From positions 1 through 20,918 of the forward strand of contig WJIM01000038.1 of NCBI GenBank assembly GCA_014730285.1: a DNA stretch of 20,918 bases, written 5' to 3'. Under the pieces are notes generated by a model. It had not been told where the DNA came from. It saw nothing but the letters and a program-made list of their open reading frames with translations, and did no database searches. Both the position numbers and the translations under genes were made by a program. Source of the DNA: Candidatus Zixiibacteriota bacterium. GTDB lineage: Bacteria; Zixibacteria; MSB-5A5; JAABVY01. Of this stretch, positions 8,267-15,588 are shown piece by piece; position 1 is the stretch's first letter; every line of letters starts with the position of its first letter.

Positions 8267-8580
8267 CCATGCCGATTGTCACCTCCGTCAAAAAAAGGCT
8301 GATTCTGTCCTATGAGATGAAAAGCATTAAGAATCTCAGCACAGCGGTAAAGCAGGTTTTCGGAATACTCAGAATAATCGTAAGGAGAAATGATTTTCTG
8401 GAGGTAAAAAAATCGACTGTTATAAGGGTCGATAAGCCTCAGGAAAAGGGGCAGAATTTCCGCATGCATTTCATAATACCAATCAATATCAGGGATATCT
8501 CAGTGGTGGAAGCCCTTCTGCAGGAAGAGACCACGGATCTTCTGGATCAGCAGAAGGACGGCGCCCTTCAGACAGCCTGA
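8263..8580 (+). CDS. Small unrecognised protein B2, paralogue of B1
   Basis: This is a 105-residue protein whose start ATG overlaps the A2 stop codon. AGGAAAGGGG just upstream may serve as its ribosome-binding site. It aligns without gaps to B1 at an offset of 12: Tyr17 with Tyr29, Ser21 with Ser33, Leu25 with Leu37, Ala28 with Ala40, Gln31 with Gln43, Pro73 with Pro85, Asp78 with Asp90 and Ser80 with Ser92. Predicted strands are RLILSYEM (12-19), a strand around 48-56, and FRMHFIIP (66-73), with a helix 22-37 between the first two and a C-terminal helix 78-95. The C-terminal ~20 residues are acidic and Gln-rich. It is the last gene of the array. No function can be assigned. Confidence 0.75.
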   Translation: MTMPIVTSVKKRLILSYEMKSIKNLSTAVKQVFGILRIIVRRNDFLEVKKSTVIRVDKPQEKGQNFRMHFIIPINIRDISVVEALLQEETTDLLDQQKDGALQTA

Positions 8581-8887
8581 TGAATAATCCGTTAATTTGC
8601 AGCACATTAGCGCAAAAAGCGCATCTCCAAGAGCAAAAAAAGCACAGTTTTCAGCTCTATTTTCCTGTTGCCAAATATGCGATTAATGATATATTAAATG
8701 AGAAGAAATTTACTTGCCTATTGGGCTTAAATACATATCCTGCTCAACTATCCCATTTTTTGGGGAATTACGCACCCATTCCGCAGGATCAGGGGACAAT
8801 AGGCGCTTGATCGGAATATAACCTGTCAATTTGCAGAGGAATATTCCGAAACTTAAATTAGAAAAGAAAATAATATCGGAGGTTATG
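8581..8887. other. Spacer of 307 bases without a convincing gene
   Basis: This A/T-rich stretch holds only a 76-codon open frame beginning in the B2 stop codon (TGATG at 8578-8582). Its protein lacks recognisable features and codon use unlike the neighbours, so I do not call it. GGAGG at 8878-8882 is the ribosome-binding site of the next gene. No clear terminator for the small-gene array is visible. Confidence 0.6.
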
Positions 8888-9760
8888 ATGAGATCCAAAA
8901 TGCCGGTCATCTTATCCCTGTTTTTGTGCCTGGCAATGACCGTATCCCTTTCCGCCCGCAGTTGGAATGTAATTGAAATCGATAAGGTCGATGAGGTCAA
9001 GCTGGGTGACGAGGTTATTGTTACAGTCGACCTCAACCGCGGAGATTTCGAATTCGGAGAGTTTGCCCTTTCTATATATTATGATACCAGCGCTCTATCA
9101 CTTACCGATGCATGGCTGGGAGATCTCCTGACAGCCTGCGACTGGGAATATTTCGAGTATTCCGAACATGCCTGCGAGGGATGCCCCTATAATATCATCA
9201 AAATCAAAGCCGTATCGGAATATTATGATAACGGCCAGACCGCTGAATGCTTCGAAGGTCCCGGCAAAATCGCCACCTTGATATTTAATGCAACCGAGGA
9301 CTCATCATACGTATGCACCAGCGCTCCGATCGGATTTTACTGGGAGGACTGCTTCGATAATCTATTCGTAAATACCTTACAGGATACATTATGGTTCTCC
9401 GATTATGTTGTCGATTTTGACGGAAGCGATATTACAGGTACCCCCAGCTACGGCGGCGCCCCCAAAGCCTGCCTCGAAGGGGTCGAGGAGGTGCCCTTCA
9501 GATTTCTGGATTATGTGACCGGCGGGGTAATATTCAAATGTGCTCCCGAATATATTTGCGGGGATATTAACGGCGATGACAAAATCAACCTGCTCGATCC
9601 TGTATTTCTGACCGCTTACCTATTCAAGGGTGGTAACGCTCCCGATCCTGTGGAACGGGGCGATGTGGATTGTTCGGAGACTGTACCGGAATTAAATGAC
9701 CTGGTCTATATCCTGAATTACATATTCTATATGGGTCCCGATCCCTGCTGCGTATTTTAA
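8888..9760 (+). CDS. Secreted cohesin-like plus dockerin-like protein, Cys-rich
   Basis: This is a 290-residue secreted protein. GGAGG at 8878-8882 lies 5 bases before the ATG at 8888, the better of two adjacent ATGs (8885, 8888). The TTG further upstream at 8831 would bury the signal peptide. Residues 1-23 (MRSKMPV, hydrophobic core, LSA) are a signal peptide. Residues ~27-180 form a cohesin-like beta-sandwich: GDEVIVTVDLN, then FALSIYYDTSALSL and GKIATLIFNA. Residues ~224-283 carry two dockerin-type calcium-loop/helix repeats: GDINGDDKINLLD, and a degenerate second one starting GDVDCSETVPELND. About a dozen cysteines, including a terminal Cys-Cys, suggest disulfides after export. Such proteins in FCB bacteria probably assemble extracellular complexes. 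Whether this cohesin binds this dockerin is unknown. Its own terminator follows. Confidence 0.82.
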   Translation: MRSKMPVILSLFLCLAMTVSLSARSWNVIEIDKVDEVKLGDEVIVTVDLNRGDFEFGEFALSIYYDTSALSLTDAWLGDLLTACDWEYFEYSEHACEGCPYNIIKIKAVSEYYDNGQTAECFEGPGKIATLIFNATEDSSYVCTSAPIGFYWEDCFDNLFVNTLQDTLWFSDYVVDFDGSDITGTPSYGGAPKACLEGVEEVPFRFLDYVTGGVIFKCAPEYICGDINGDDKINLLDPVFLTAYLFKGGNAPDPVERGDVDCSETVPELNDLVYILNYIFYMGPDPCCVF

Positions 9761-9789
9761 GGAACCAGCCGATAAATCAGACTGATTAG

Positions 9790-9817
9790 CCCCGCTTCAA
9801 AGCGGGGTTTTCTTTTT
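9790..9817 (+). terminator. Intrinsic terminator after cohesin/dockerin gene
   Basis: CCCCGCT and AGCGGGG (9790-9796 and 9801-9807) form a 7-bp stem with a TCAA loop, followed by TTTTCTTTTT. It stands about 30 bases after the stop codon. Confidence 0.92.
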
Positions 9818-9904
9818 GTCGGATTCTGCTCAATCATGCCGTTAATCGGAACCGAATATAATCCTCCCTGTTTTCATTAATAATGAAAAGCGATAACATA
9901 CCTT

Positions 9905-9933
9905 TTGACTTTTCAGTCCTTTTTATGCATTAT
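9905..9933 (+). promoter_or_regulatory. Possible sigma-70 promoter of mrp
   Basis: TTGACT (9905-9910) is separated by 17 bases from CATTAT (9928-9933), in A/T-rich DNA about 55 bases before the mrp start. The -35 is good, but the -10 matches the consensus at only four of six positions. Confidence 0.4.
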
Positions 9934-9949
9934 GCCCTGTTTGATTATT

Positions 9950-9963
9950 TTAGATCGATCTAA
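9950..9963. promoter_or_regulatory. 14-bp perfect palindrome upstream of mrp
   Basis: TTAGATCGATCTAA is a perfect 14-base palindrome centred about 30 bases before the mrp ATG, between the putative promoter and the ribosome-binding site (AGAAGGATGG). It has the size and symmetry of a dimeric repressor site placed to block early transcription. The regulator is unknown. Confidence 0.45.
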
Positions 9964-9985
9964 CTTTTAATAGAAGGATGGAATC

Positions 9986-11056
9986 ATGGTTACCAAAGAG
10001 CAAGTCTTCAATATCCTGAAAGAAGTCGATGACCCGGAAATAGGCCGCCCCATAACCGACCTCGGCATGGTTGAAAATATCAAAATAGACGGCGAAAATG
10101 TGCTGGTGAATATCAAACTTACAATACCCGGATGCCCTCTTAAAGCACGTATTAACGATGAAGTTACGGAAAAGGTGAAGGAGCTTGACGGTGTTAAGGA
10201 GGCCGAGGTTGCCTTCAGTTCAATGACTGACGAGGAACGCCAGAAACTTACCCAGGAACTTCTATCCAAATACCAATCCGGTGAAAAGGAAGAGGAAACC
10301 GGTGCTGATTTCGTAAAAAATATTGTCTGCGTAGCTTCCGGCAAAGGCGGGGTCGGCAAATCAACCGTCACTGCCAATCTGGCAGCCGCATTGGCCGATA
10401 TGGGATATAAGGTCGGTGTTTTGGATGCCGATGTTTATGGTTTTTCCATTCCCCGCATGATGGGTTGTCAGGGACAACCAACAGTTATCGAAAATATGAT
10501 TATCCCGCCCGAGCGTGAGGGGATAAAAATCATCTCCATGGGCCTTTTCCTGGAGGAGGATACTCCGGTAATCTGGCGCGGGCCTATGCTGCATAAGGCT
10601 GTACAGCAGTTTATGACCGATGTTCACTGGGATGATCTGGACTTTATGCTGATCGACCTTCCCCCGGGAACCGGCGATGTTACCATTACAATAGCCCAGA
10701 AATTCAAGAAATCGCAGCTTTTGGTTGTCACCACTCCCCAGAAAGCTGCGGCCAATGTCGCACTCAGAGTCGGCAGGATGGCCGATAAGGTGGAGTTGAA
10801 GGTTCTGGGCGTTATTGAAAATATGTCCTATTTCCAGATGCCTGACGGCGGCAAGGAGCATATCTTCGGTTCCGGTGGCGGTGAGAGACTGGCCAAGCTT
10901 CTTAATGCCGAGCTTCTGGGCGAGATTCCGCTCGATAAGACAATCCGCGAATGCTCGGACGAGGGCACTCCGCTGGTCTGGAACGATAACAAGAGCCCTG
11001 CTGCCGATATTTACCGCGAGAGCGCTAAAAAGCTGGTGAAAATTCTTGAAGGTTAG
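9986..11056 (+). CDS. mrp: Mrp/NBP35-family iron-sulfur carrier ATPase (DUF59-ParA fusion)
   Basis: This is a 356-residue cytosolic P-loop ATPase thought to carry and transfer iron-sulfur clusters. Residues 1-90 are a MIP18/DUF59 domain (DDPEIGRPITDLGMV, and TIPGCPLK with Cys50). A short linker leads to the ParA/MinD-type ATPase domain: deviant Walker A SGKGGVGKST (118-127) with signature Lys120 and Lys125, DADVYG near 147, and LIDLPPGTGD (222-231). Around ENMSYF (278-283), where many Mrp proteins have a CxxC cluster-bridging pair, this one reads QMPDGGKEHIFG with no cysteine, so its cluster chemistry may differ. The start follows AGAAGGATGG at a good distance. Gene order mrp-dnaA-dnaN is unusual. 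Co-occurrence with the cysteine desulfurase upstream fits an Fe-S theme but they are not one operon. Confidence 0.93.
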   Translation: MVTKEQVFNILKEVDDPEIGRPITDLGMVENIKIDGENVLVNIKLTIPGCPLKARINDEVTEKVKELDGVKEAEVAFSSMTDEERQKLTQELLSKYQSGEKEEETGADFVKNIVCVASGKGGVGKSTVTANLAAALADMGYKVGVLDADVYGFSIPRMMGCQGQPTVIENMIIPPEREGIKIISMGLFLEEDTPVIWRGPMLHKAVQQFMTDVHWDDLDFMLIDLPPGTGDVTITIAQKFKKSQLLVVTTPQKAAANVALRVGRMADKVELKVLGVIENMSYFQMPDGGKEHIFGSGGGERLAKLLNAELLGEIPLDKTIRECSDEGTPLVWNDNKSPAADIYRESAKKLVKILEG

Positions 11057-11432
11057 TATGCGCTGTAAGCTGCTATTGTGCAAGCTTATCTGAAATTAGA
11101 AAATTAGTTTAAATGGCTGCGTCAAAAATAATCGCTCCGGCGCAGCCTAATTGCCTAAAAAACACCGATTTAAAATAGCGCATAATTAATCTTAAAAGAG
11201 CTTGACAAGGCCGCCTCAAAGTGATATCATAATCCTCGGAAGCCATTGAGTGATAATGTGTTAACAGGATGTGGAAAACTCATTTAGGGCCTTATTTTCG
11301 CCATATTTCAGTGAGGGATAACTGAAGATTTGTGGATAAAATACTACAAAAGAGCTGTTAAAAACTTGTAACCTCCTGTAAGTAAACAACCTGCTTTTTT
11401 CCACAATTGTTGATAAGTAAAAAGGATGGTGT
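11057..11432. other. mrp-dnaA intergenic region (376 bases): hairpins, promoter and DnaA boxes, candidate oriC part
   Basis: The left part has two hairpins after mrp: TAAGCT/AGCTTA (11066-11088) and GGCTGCG/CGCAGCC (11115-11147, 19-base loop). Neither has a T-run. The right part holds the dnaA promoter at 11202-11230. It also holds DnaA-box-like 9-mers: TGTGGAAAA (11270-11278), TGTGGATAA (11331-11339, a perfect consensus box on the minus strand), TTTTCCACA (11397-11405) and TGTTGATAA (11408-11416, one mismatch). Such clusters mark origins and also autoregulate dnaA. Confidence 0.75.
11202..11230 (+). promoter_or_regulatory. Sigma-70 type dnaA promoter
   Basis: A perfect -35 TTGACA (11202-11207) and -10 TATCAT (11225-11230) are separated by 17 bases. 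Transcription would start near 11237, giving a leader of roughly 195 bases that carries all four DnaA-box-like sites listed for this region. That is consistent with DnaA autoregulation. Confidence 0.75.
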
Positions 11433-12803
11433 ATGTCTTCTGAACCACAAGCAATTTGGTCTGACGTTCTGGGATATCTTTCAAAACGCATCAACCGTGA
11501 GAGCTTTTATACCTGGCTCAAACCAACTGCTGCTATTTCCCAGAATAATGGAACTATCAGAGTGGGGGTTCCAAATCGCTTTGCAGCCGACTGGATACGT
11601 GAACATTATTTATCACATATTAATGAGGCGCTGGCTCAGGTATCTTCACGGCCTATAAACTGCGAATTTATGATTCGCGCCGGGAAAAACTCGAATCAGT
11701 TCGATATTTTCCCAACACAAAAGGAAAACAAAGGTATAATCCGTAAAATCGAACCGAGGGAAGTGGCAACATACAGCGGAAAATTTCCGCTTAATCGAAG
11801 ATACAACTTTGATTCTTTCGTAGTCGGCGATTCCAATCAGTTTGCTCATGCCGCCGGTTTTGCGGTGGCTGAGGCTCCCGGGAGGACGCAGTACAATCCG
11901 CTCTTTATATACGGCGGTGTGGGACTTGGTAAAACGCATTTGATTCAGGCAATCGGCAACTACTGTATCGATACCGATCCCAATACCAAGGTTATTTACG
12001 TAACTTCCGAGAAGTTCACCAACGATTTCATCAATTCGATCTCCGAGCACACGATATCCAATTTTACCAACATCTACAGAAACTGCGATATCCTCCTGAT
12101 CGATGATATACAGTTTTTTACGGGCAAGGAATCGACACAGGAACAGTTCTTTCATACGTTCAATACCCTTTATCAGAATGGCAAACAGATTGTCCTGACC
12201 GCTGACCGTCCGCCCAACGAGGTAAAGGGTCTGGAGGAGAGGCTTTTATCCCGGTTTTCATGGGGTTTGGTAGTCGATATTCAGCCTCCCAACCTGGAGA
12301 CAAGAATAGCGATTTTGAAGAAAAAGTGTGAATTTGACGAGATCTGCCTGCCTATCGAGGTAATATCCTTTATCGCCGAATCGGTTAAATCCAATATCAG
12401 GGAGTTGGAGGGATGTGTTATCAGGTTGTGTGCTTATGCCTCTCTCAAGAATAAGGAGATCACAGTAGATCTGGCTCAATATGTTTTGAAGGATGTTATT
12501 AAAACCGACAGGAAACCTTTAACGATCGAGCAAATCCAGAAGAAAGTGGCCGAGATATACAAGATTTCCGAGGAAATGCTGCGGGCCAAGAAGAAAACAC
12601 AGGATGTTGTCCAGGCCCGGCAGATTGCCATGTATCTGGCACGAACCCTGACTTCGGCATCGTTAAAGACAATCGGGGCGAAGTTCGGTGGAAGGGATCA
12701 TTCCACGGTTATTCATGCCTGCAACCTTGTTACGGATCGTATGAAAAAGGACGTGCATTTCAAGCTGCAGATAGATTCAATCATAAATTCTTTGTATGTG
12801 TAA
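11433..12803 (+). CDS. dnaA: Chromosomal replication initiator protein DnaA
   Basis: This is a 456-residue initiator that binds DnaA boxes, oligomerises with ATP and opens oriC. Residues 1-75 form domain I (IWSDVLGYLSKRINRESFYTWLKP). A short variable linker runs to about 120. The AAA+ domain begins at RRYNFDSFVVG, with Walker A GGVGLGKTHL (161-170), Walker B LLIDDIQF (221-228), sensor-1 region LTADRPP (255-261) and arginine-finger region EERLLSRFSWG (268-278). The C-terminal DNA-binding domain ends with the DnaA signature GGRDHSTVIHAC (419-430). AAAGGATGG just before the ATG supports the start. Length is normal. Domain II is short. dnaN lies 292 bases downstream. Confidence 0.98.
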   Translation: MSSEPQAIWSDVLGYLSKRINRESFYTWLKPTAAISQNNGTIRVGVPNRFAADWIREHYLSHINEALAQVSSRPINCEFMIRAGKNSNQFDIFPTQKENKGIIRKIEPREVATYSGKFPLNRRYNFDSFVVGDSNQFAHAAGFAVAEAPGRTQYNPLFIYGGVGLGKTHLIQAIGNYCIDTDPNTKVIYVTSEKFTNDFINSISEHTISNFTNIYRNCDILLIDDIQFFTGKESTQEQFFHTFNTLYQNGKQIVLTADRPPNEVKGLEERLLSRFSWGLVVDIQPPNLETRIAILKKKCEFDEICLPIEVISFIAESVKSNIRELEGCVIRLCAYASLKNKEITVDLAQYVLKDVIKTDRKPLTIEQIQKKVAEIYKISEEMLRAKKKTQDVVQARQIAMYLARTLTSASLKTIGAKFGGRDHSTVIHACNLVTDRMKKDVHFKLQIDSIINSLYV

Positions 12804-13095
12804 AGGGTGTAGATTTGATGTTAGCAAATAGGCACAAAAAGTGAATAAGTTTTCGGCTGTTTAAAAAAGGGACTCTGTTAACATTATATAAATATTTTTC
12901 AACATAAAAATTTTATATTTACAAATTCTAAGATTAATACTTATATGCAATTCCGGATAGAAAAAGGATTTTTCAACAGTTTAAACAGTATTATTAGTAT
13001 TACTATATTTAATATATATCATATTCTAAAATAGATATACTGTTGATAAACCAAGCCCGGAGTGAGAAATAGAAAAAGATTTTAAGGAGTCATCG
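12804..13095. other. dnaA-dnaN spacer: very AT-rich with DnaA-like boxes, candidate oriC unwinding region
   Basis: By eye the stretch 12880-13045 is overwhelmingly A/T and stands out from the coding DNA around it. It contains two identical TTTTCAACA 9-mers (12896-12904 and 12970-12978) and TGTTGATAA (13041-13049). The last is the same 9-mer as before dnaA at 11408-11416 and matches the DnaA box TTATCCACA at eight of nine bases on the other strand. The run between them (TATTATTAGTATTACTATA, from about 12989) has trinucleotide A/T steps like a DnaA-trio. Together with the boxes before dnaA this resembles a bipartite origin. Confidence 0.65.
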
Positions 13096-14220
13096 ATGAA
13101 ATTCACGATTTCCAAATCCCAGTTTGAGGACGTCCTTCAGATTGTTTTAAATGCTATTCCATCCAAAACGACTCTGCCGATCCTTGGAAATATTCTCGTA
13201 AATGCCGATGACGATGGGATAACATTTTCAGCAACAGATCTGGATATCTCGGTTTCGACCACATTGAAGCTGAAACCTTCCAAGAAGGGCGTGTTTACCA
13301 TTCCCGCCAAGACAACCAATGAAATAGTGCGGGAGCTGCCGCAATCCGAGATCGAGGTTTCGGTTGCGAATAACAGAGTTGAGCTGAAAGCGGAAAGAGG
13401 ATCGTACAAGGTTTCCGGGATTTCCCCGGATGAATTCCCGCGGCTGCCTGAGTACAAATCCGCAAAGGAGATAAAGATTACCGGTAAGGATATCGCCTTG
13501 ATGGTGAAACGCACGAATTTCGCGGTATCCATGGATGAGACCCGTCCGGCTCTGAATGGGATTTTATGGCAGACCTCGGGCGATAAGATGATAATGGTTG
13601 CCACCGACGGCCATCGCCTGGCACGTATGCGTGTGAATAACTCCAAGCTCTCCGGTCTTACCGATGACCTGATTATTCCACCCAAGGCTATGAACTATCT
13701 GACCCGTCTGATTGGCGACCGGGATGTGGAAATAGGCGTAGTCTTTGGCGAGAAGAATATAACATTTTCAATACCGAAAGATGAAGATACTAATACAATA
13801 GTATCTTCCCGTCTGATAGAGGGACCGTACCCGAATTATGAGCAGGTTATTCCGAGCGAGAACGACAAGCGCATGATAGTCAATCGCGACGAACTGCATG
13901 CCGCGGTTAGACGAGTTTCGATTCTGTCAAATTCGCTTACACACCAGGTACGGTTTATGATGGATAAGAATAAACTGGAGCTGTCTGCGACCAATGTCGA
14001 TCTGGGCGGCGAAGCCAAAGAAACTCTGCCATGCGAGTATGAGGGTGAGCGTCTGGAGCTGGGTTATAACGCCAATTATGTTATCGATGTTATGAAGCAG
14101 ATGGAATCCGAGGAAGTTGTCTTCGAGCTTTCCACGCCGGTGGCGGCAGGTATTATATATGCTTCCGACCGCAAGGAAGATTACCTGTGCCTGATAATGC
14201 CTTTGAGACTGGCAGAATAA
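13096..14220 (+). CDS. dnaN: DNA polymerase III beta subunit (sliding clamp)
   Basis: This is the 374-residue processivity clamp. It dimerises into a ring around DNA and tethers polymerase III and other DNA enzymes. Family marks are the N-terminal MKFTISKSQFEDVLQIV, TTLPILGNIL (about 25-34), the middle-domain motif MVATDGHRLA (171-180), and the C-terminal YLCLIMPLRL, which forms part of the hydrophobic partner-binding pocket. Three clamp repeats fit the normal length. AAGGAGTC lies before the ATG. It follows dnaA in the same direction, as in most bacteria. The gene after it is not recF or gyrB, so the usual replication cluster ends here. Confidence 0.98.
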   Translation: MKFTISKSQFEDVLQIVLNAIPSKTTLPILGNILVNADDDGITFSATDLDISVSTTLKLKPSKKGVFTIPAKTTNEIVRELPQSEIEVSVANNRVELKAERGSYKVSGISPDEFPRLPEYKSAKEIKITGKDIALMVKRTNFAVSMDETRPALNGILWQTSGDKMIMVATDGHRLARMRVNNSKLSGLTDDLIIPPKAMNYLTRLIGDRDVEIGVVFGEKNITFSIPKDEDTNTIVSSRLIEGPYPNYEQVIPSENDKRMIVNRDELHAAVRRVSILSNSLTHQVRFMMDKNKLELSATNVDLGGEAKETLPCEYEGERLELGYNANYVIDVMKQMESEEVVFELSTPVAAGIIYASDRKEDYLCLIMPLRLAE

Positions 14221-14373
14221 GTTCGATTATCATAAGTCTCAATAGCTGTTTTCTATTTACATTTCGATCCATCTAATTAACTAATATTAAAGCCGCATCA
14301 ATTTATCTTGTCCATATCTTCTTTTGTGTTAAATTAGCGCACAAAGGTAATGCTCTGAAGGTGCTGATGGCGG

Positions 14374-15477
14374 ATGAATGTGAAGATTATACCCTATAAT
14401 GAAGCAAGCTTAGAAGATGTTAAGGCCTTTAATCATCGTATGAAAAAAGGCGGTTCGACCCATAAAATCCCGGAGGATTTTGAATCCGGCCGATTTGCTG
14501 AGATTGGGAATGGTATTATCGATCGGGAATATATTCTGGCTCTTGATGGAAGTAATGTTCGGGGCGGCTATACTCTAAAGTATCAGGATTACAGAATAAA
14601 TCAAAAAGACGGACGACTGGCATTAATGCAGCCTCCTGTCAGCGAGGAATTGGTGGACAGCTCTTTTAGGGGAGTTGGAAAACAGCTCATTGAGGAATTG
14701 GCCATGCGCGAGCCAATGCTTTTGGTTTCGGGAATCCGAAGAAAGGGTTATTTTGGTCCTGAGTTATTTCATGAAATTGGATGGCCTGTGCTCGAGATAC
14801 CATTTTATTTTAAAATCAGAAACGCTTTCGGATTTCTTCGCAATATTTCATATCTCAGAGATAATATTTTCAAAAAAACAGGGTTGGATTTAGCGGCATT
14901 GAGCGGACTTGGCTGGCTGGGATTGAAGATCCTTAATCTGTTTAAATATAGAAAGACTCTCAGGACAGAGGATTCGAACTCGGAGATGGTGGATGCTTTC
15001 GGGCAGTGGGCTGATGATCTCTGGGAGGTAAGCCGCAACGGATATATCATGTCAGCTGTACGCGATAGCAATTTGCTGAATACTCTTTATCCTTCCAGCG
15101 ATGAGCGCTTTATCCGGCTCAGGGTTTCATTCGGCAAGAATAATGTCGGATGGGCTGTTTTGCTTTCAGTGCAGTTAAAAGATCATGATTCCTACGGCAG
15201 TATGAAGCTTGGCTCGATTGTCAATTGTCTGTCGCTGCCGGGATTCGAGGAATACGTAATCGAGCAAGCAACAAAGATATTGAAAACACTGGATGTTGAT
15301 TTGATCGTAACTAATCAAAGCTATAAATCGTGGCGCCGCGCCATGAATAACTGCGGCTTCATGCAAGGACCCTCAAATTTCTTCATTGCTATGTCCCCTC
15401 CGCTTGCCAGGCTTCTCGAACCGCTTCAAAAACACCTTGATTTGATACATATTAATCGGGCTGACAGATCGTTTTGA
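14374..15477 (+). CDS. GNAT-like acyltransferase, apparently two-domain, substrate unknown
   Basis: This is a 367-residue soluble protein. The N-terminal half has a GNAT-type acetyl-CoA loop, SSFRGVGKQLIEELA (residues 96-110; R99-G-V-G-K), after strands around 50-88. After a less conserved middle, the C-terminal half repeats the general pattern: strand RLRVSFG, then VGWAVLLSVQL, then VDLIVTNQSYKSWRRAMNNCGFMQGP, typical of the end of a GNAT fold. Two GNAT halves are known in aminoacyl- and polysaccharide-modifying enzymes. The start at 14374 is the best ATG in frame, with GAAGGTG about ten bases before. The gene converges with the exosortase operon, so a role in sugar or envelope acylation is possible but not shown. 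Annotation as a hypothetical protein would also be fair. Confidence 0.65.
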   Translation: MNVKIIPYNEASLEDVKAFNHRMKKGGSTHKIPEDFESGRFAEIGNGIIDREYILALDGSNVRGGYTLKYQDYRINQKDGRLALMQPPVSEELVDSSFRGVGKQLIEELAMREPMLLVSGIRRKGYFGPELFHEIGWPVLEIPFYFKIRNAFGFLRNISYLRDNIFKKTGLDLAALSGLGWLGLKILNLFKYRKTLRTEDSNSEMVDAFGQWADDLWEVSRNGYIMSAVRDSNLLNTLYPSSDERFIRLRVSFGKNNVGWAVLLSVQLKDHDSYGSMKLGSIVNCLSLPGFEEYVIEQATKILKTLDVDLIVTNQSYKSWRRAMNNCGFMQGPSNFFIAMSPPLARLLEPLQKHLDLIHINRADRSF

Positions 15478-15496
15478 AATAGAAAATACATAAAAC

Positions 15497-15588
15497 GATG
15501 CCCGCCCGGGCAGGAGCCGGGCGGACATCCGTTGGAAGGAACCGATTAGCAGTCGGGAAACCCCGTACTTTTAAAACCCGCTTTTTTT
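15497..15588 (+). ncRNA. GC-rich hairpin cluster with T-run between convergent genes (terminator region or unknown RNA)
   Basis: A 13-bp stem (15497-15509 with 15517-15529, one C-A mismatch, 7-base loop) is followed by two small hairpins: CCGA/TCGG at 15542-15556 and CGGG/CCCG at 15554-15565, mutually exclusive. A CCCGC then precedes seven Ts at 15582-15588. The GC content contrasts sharply with the A/T-rich surroundings. It begins only 20 bases after the stop codon of the GNAT-like gene. It may simply be a compound terminator, but the extra structure before the T-run is more than a terminator needs. Confidence 0.4.

Larger units (their letters stand above)
7281..8580 (+). repeat. Diverged tandem duplication of a two-gene cassette (A1-B1, A2-B2)
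   Basis: Two successive units (about 7281-7874 and 7949-8580) each contain a small A gene overlapping a small B gene, and each is preceded by a similar A/T-rich element just before the A start codon. A1 and A2 proteins align without gaps from about residue 14 to 76, with Y17, D23, D24, P58, L59, SSFIL 64-68 and VPE 72-74 shared. B1 and B2 align without gaps at an offset of 12. Similarity is seen in protein rather than DNA, so the duplication is old. A and B themselves look related. Confidence 0.75.

Noticed and set aside
8580..8810. 76-codon open frame starting in the B2 stop codon
   Set aside because: Although TGATG could allow coupled translation, the protein has no recognisable pattern, does not match the A/B core and lies in A/T-rich spacer DNA.
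10361..11083. 240-codon open frame on the minus strand
   Set aside because: Fully antisense to mrp, with no ribosome-binding site or recognisable domain.
11066..11147. Two hairpins after mrp as an intrinsic terminator
   Set aside because: Neither is followed by a T-run, and the second has a 19-base loop, so terminator function is not supported. They are listed only as structure.
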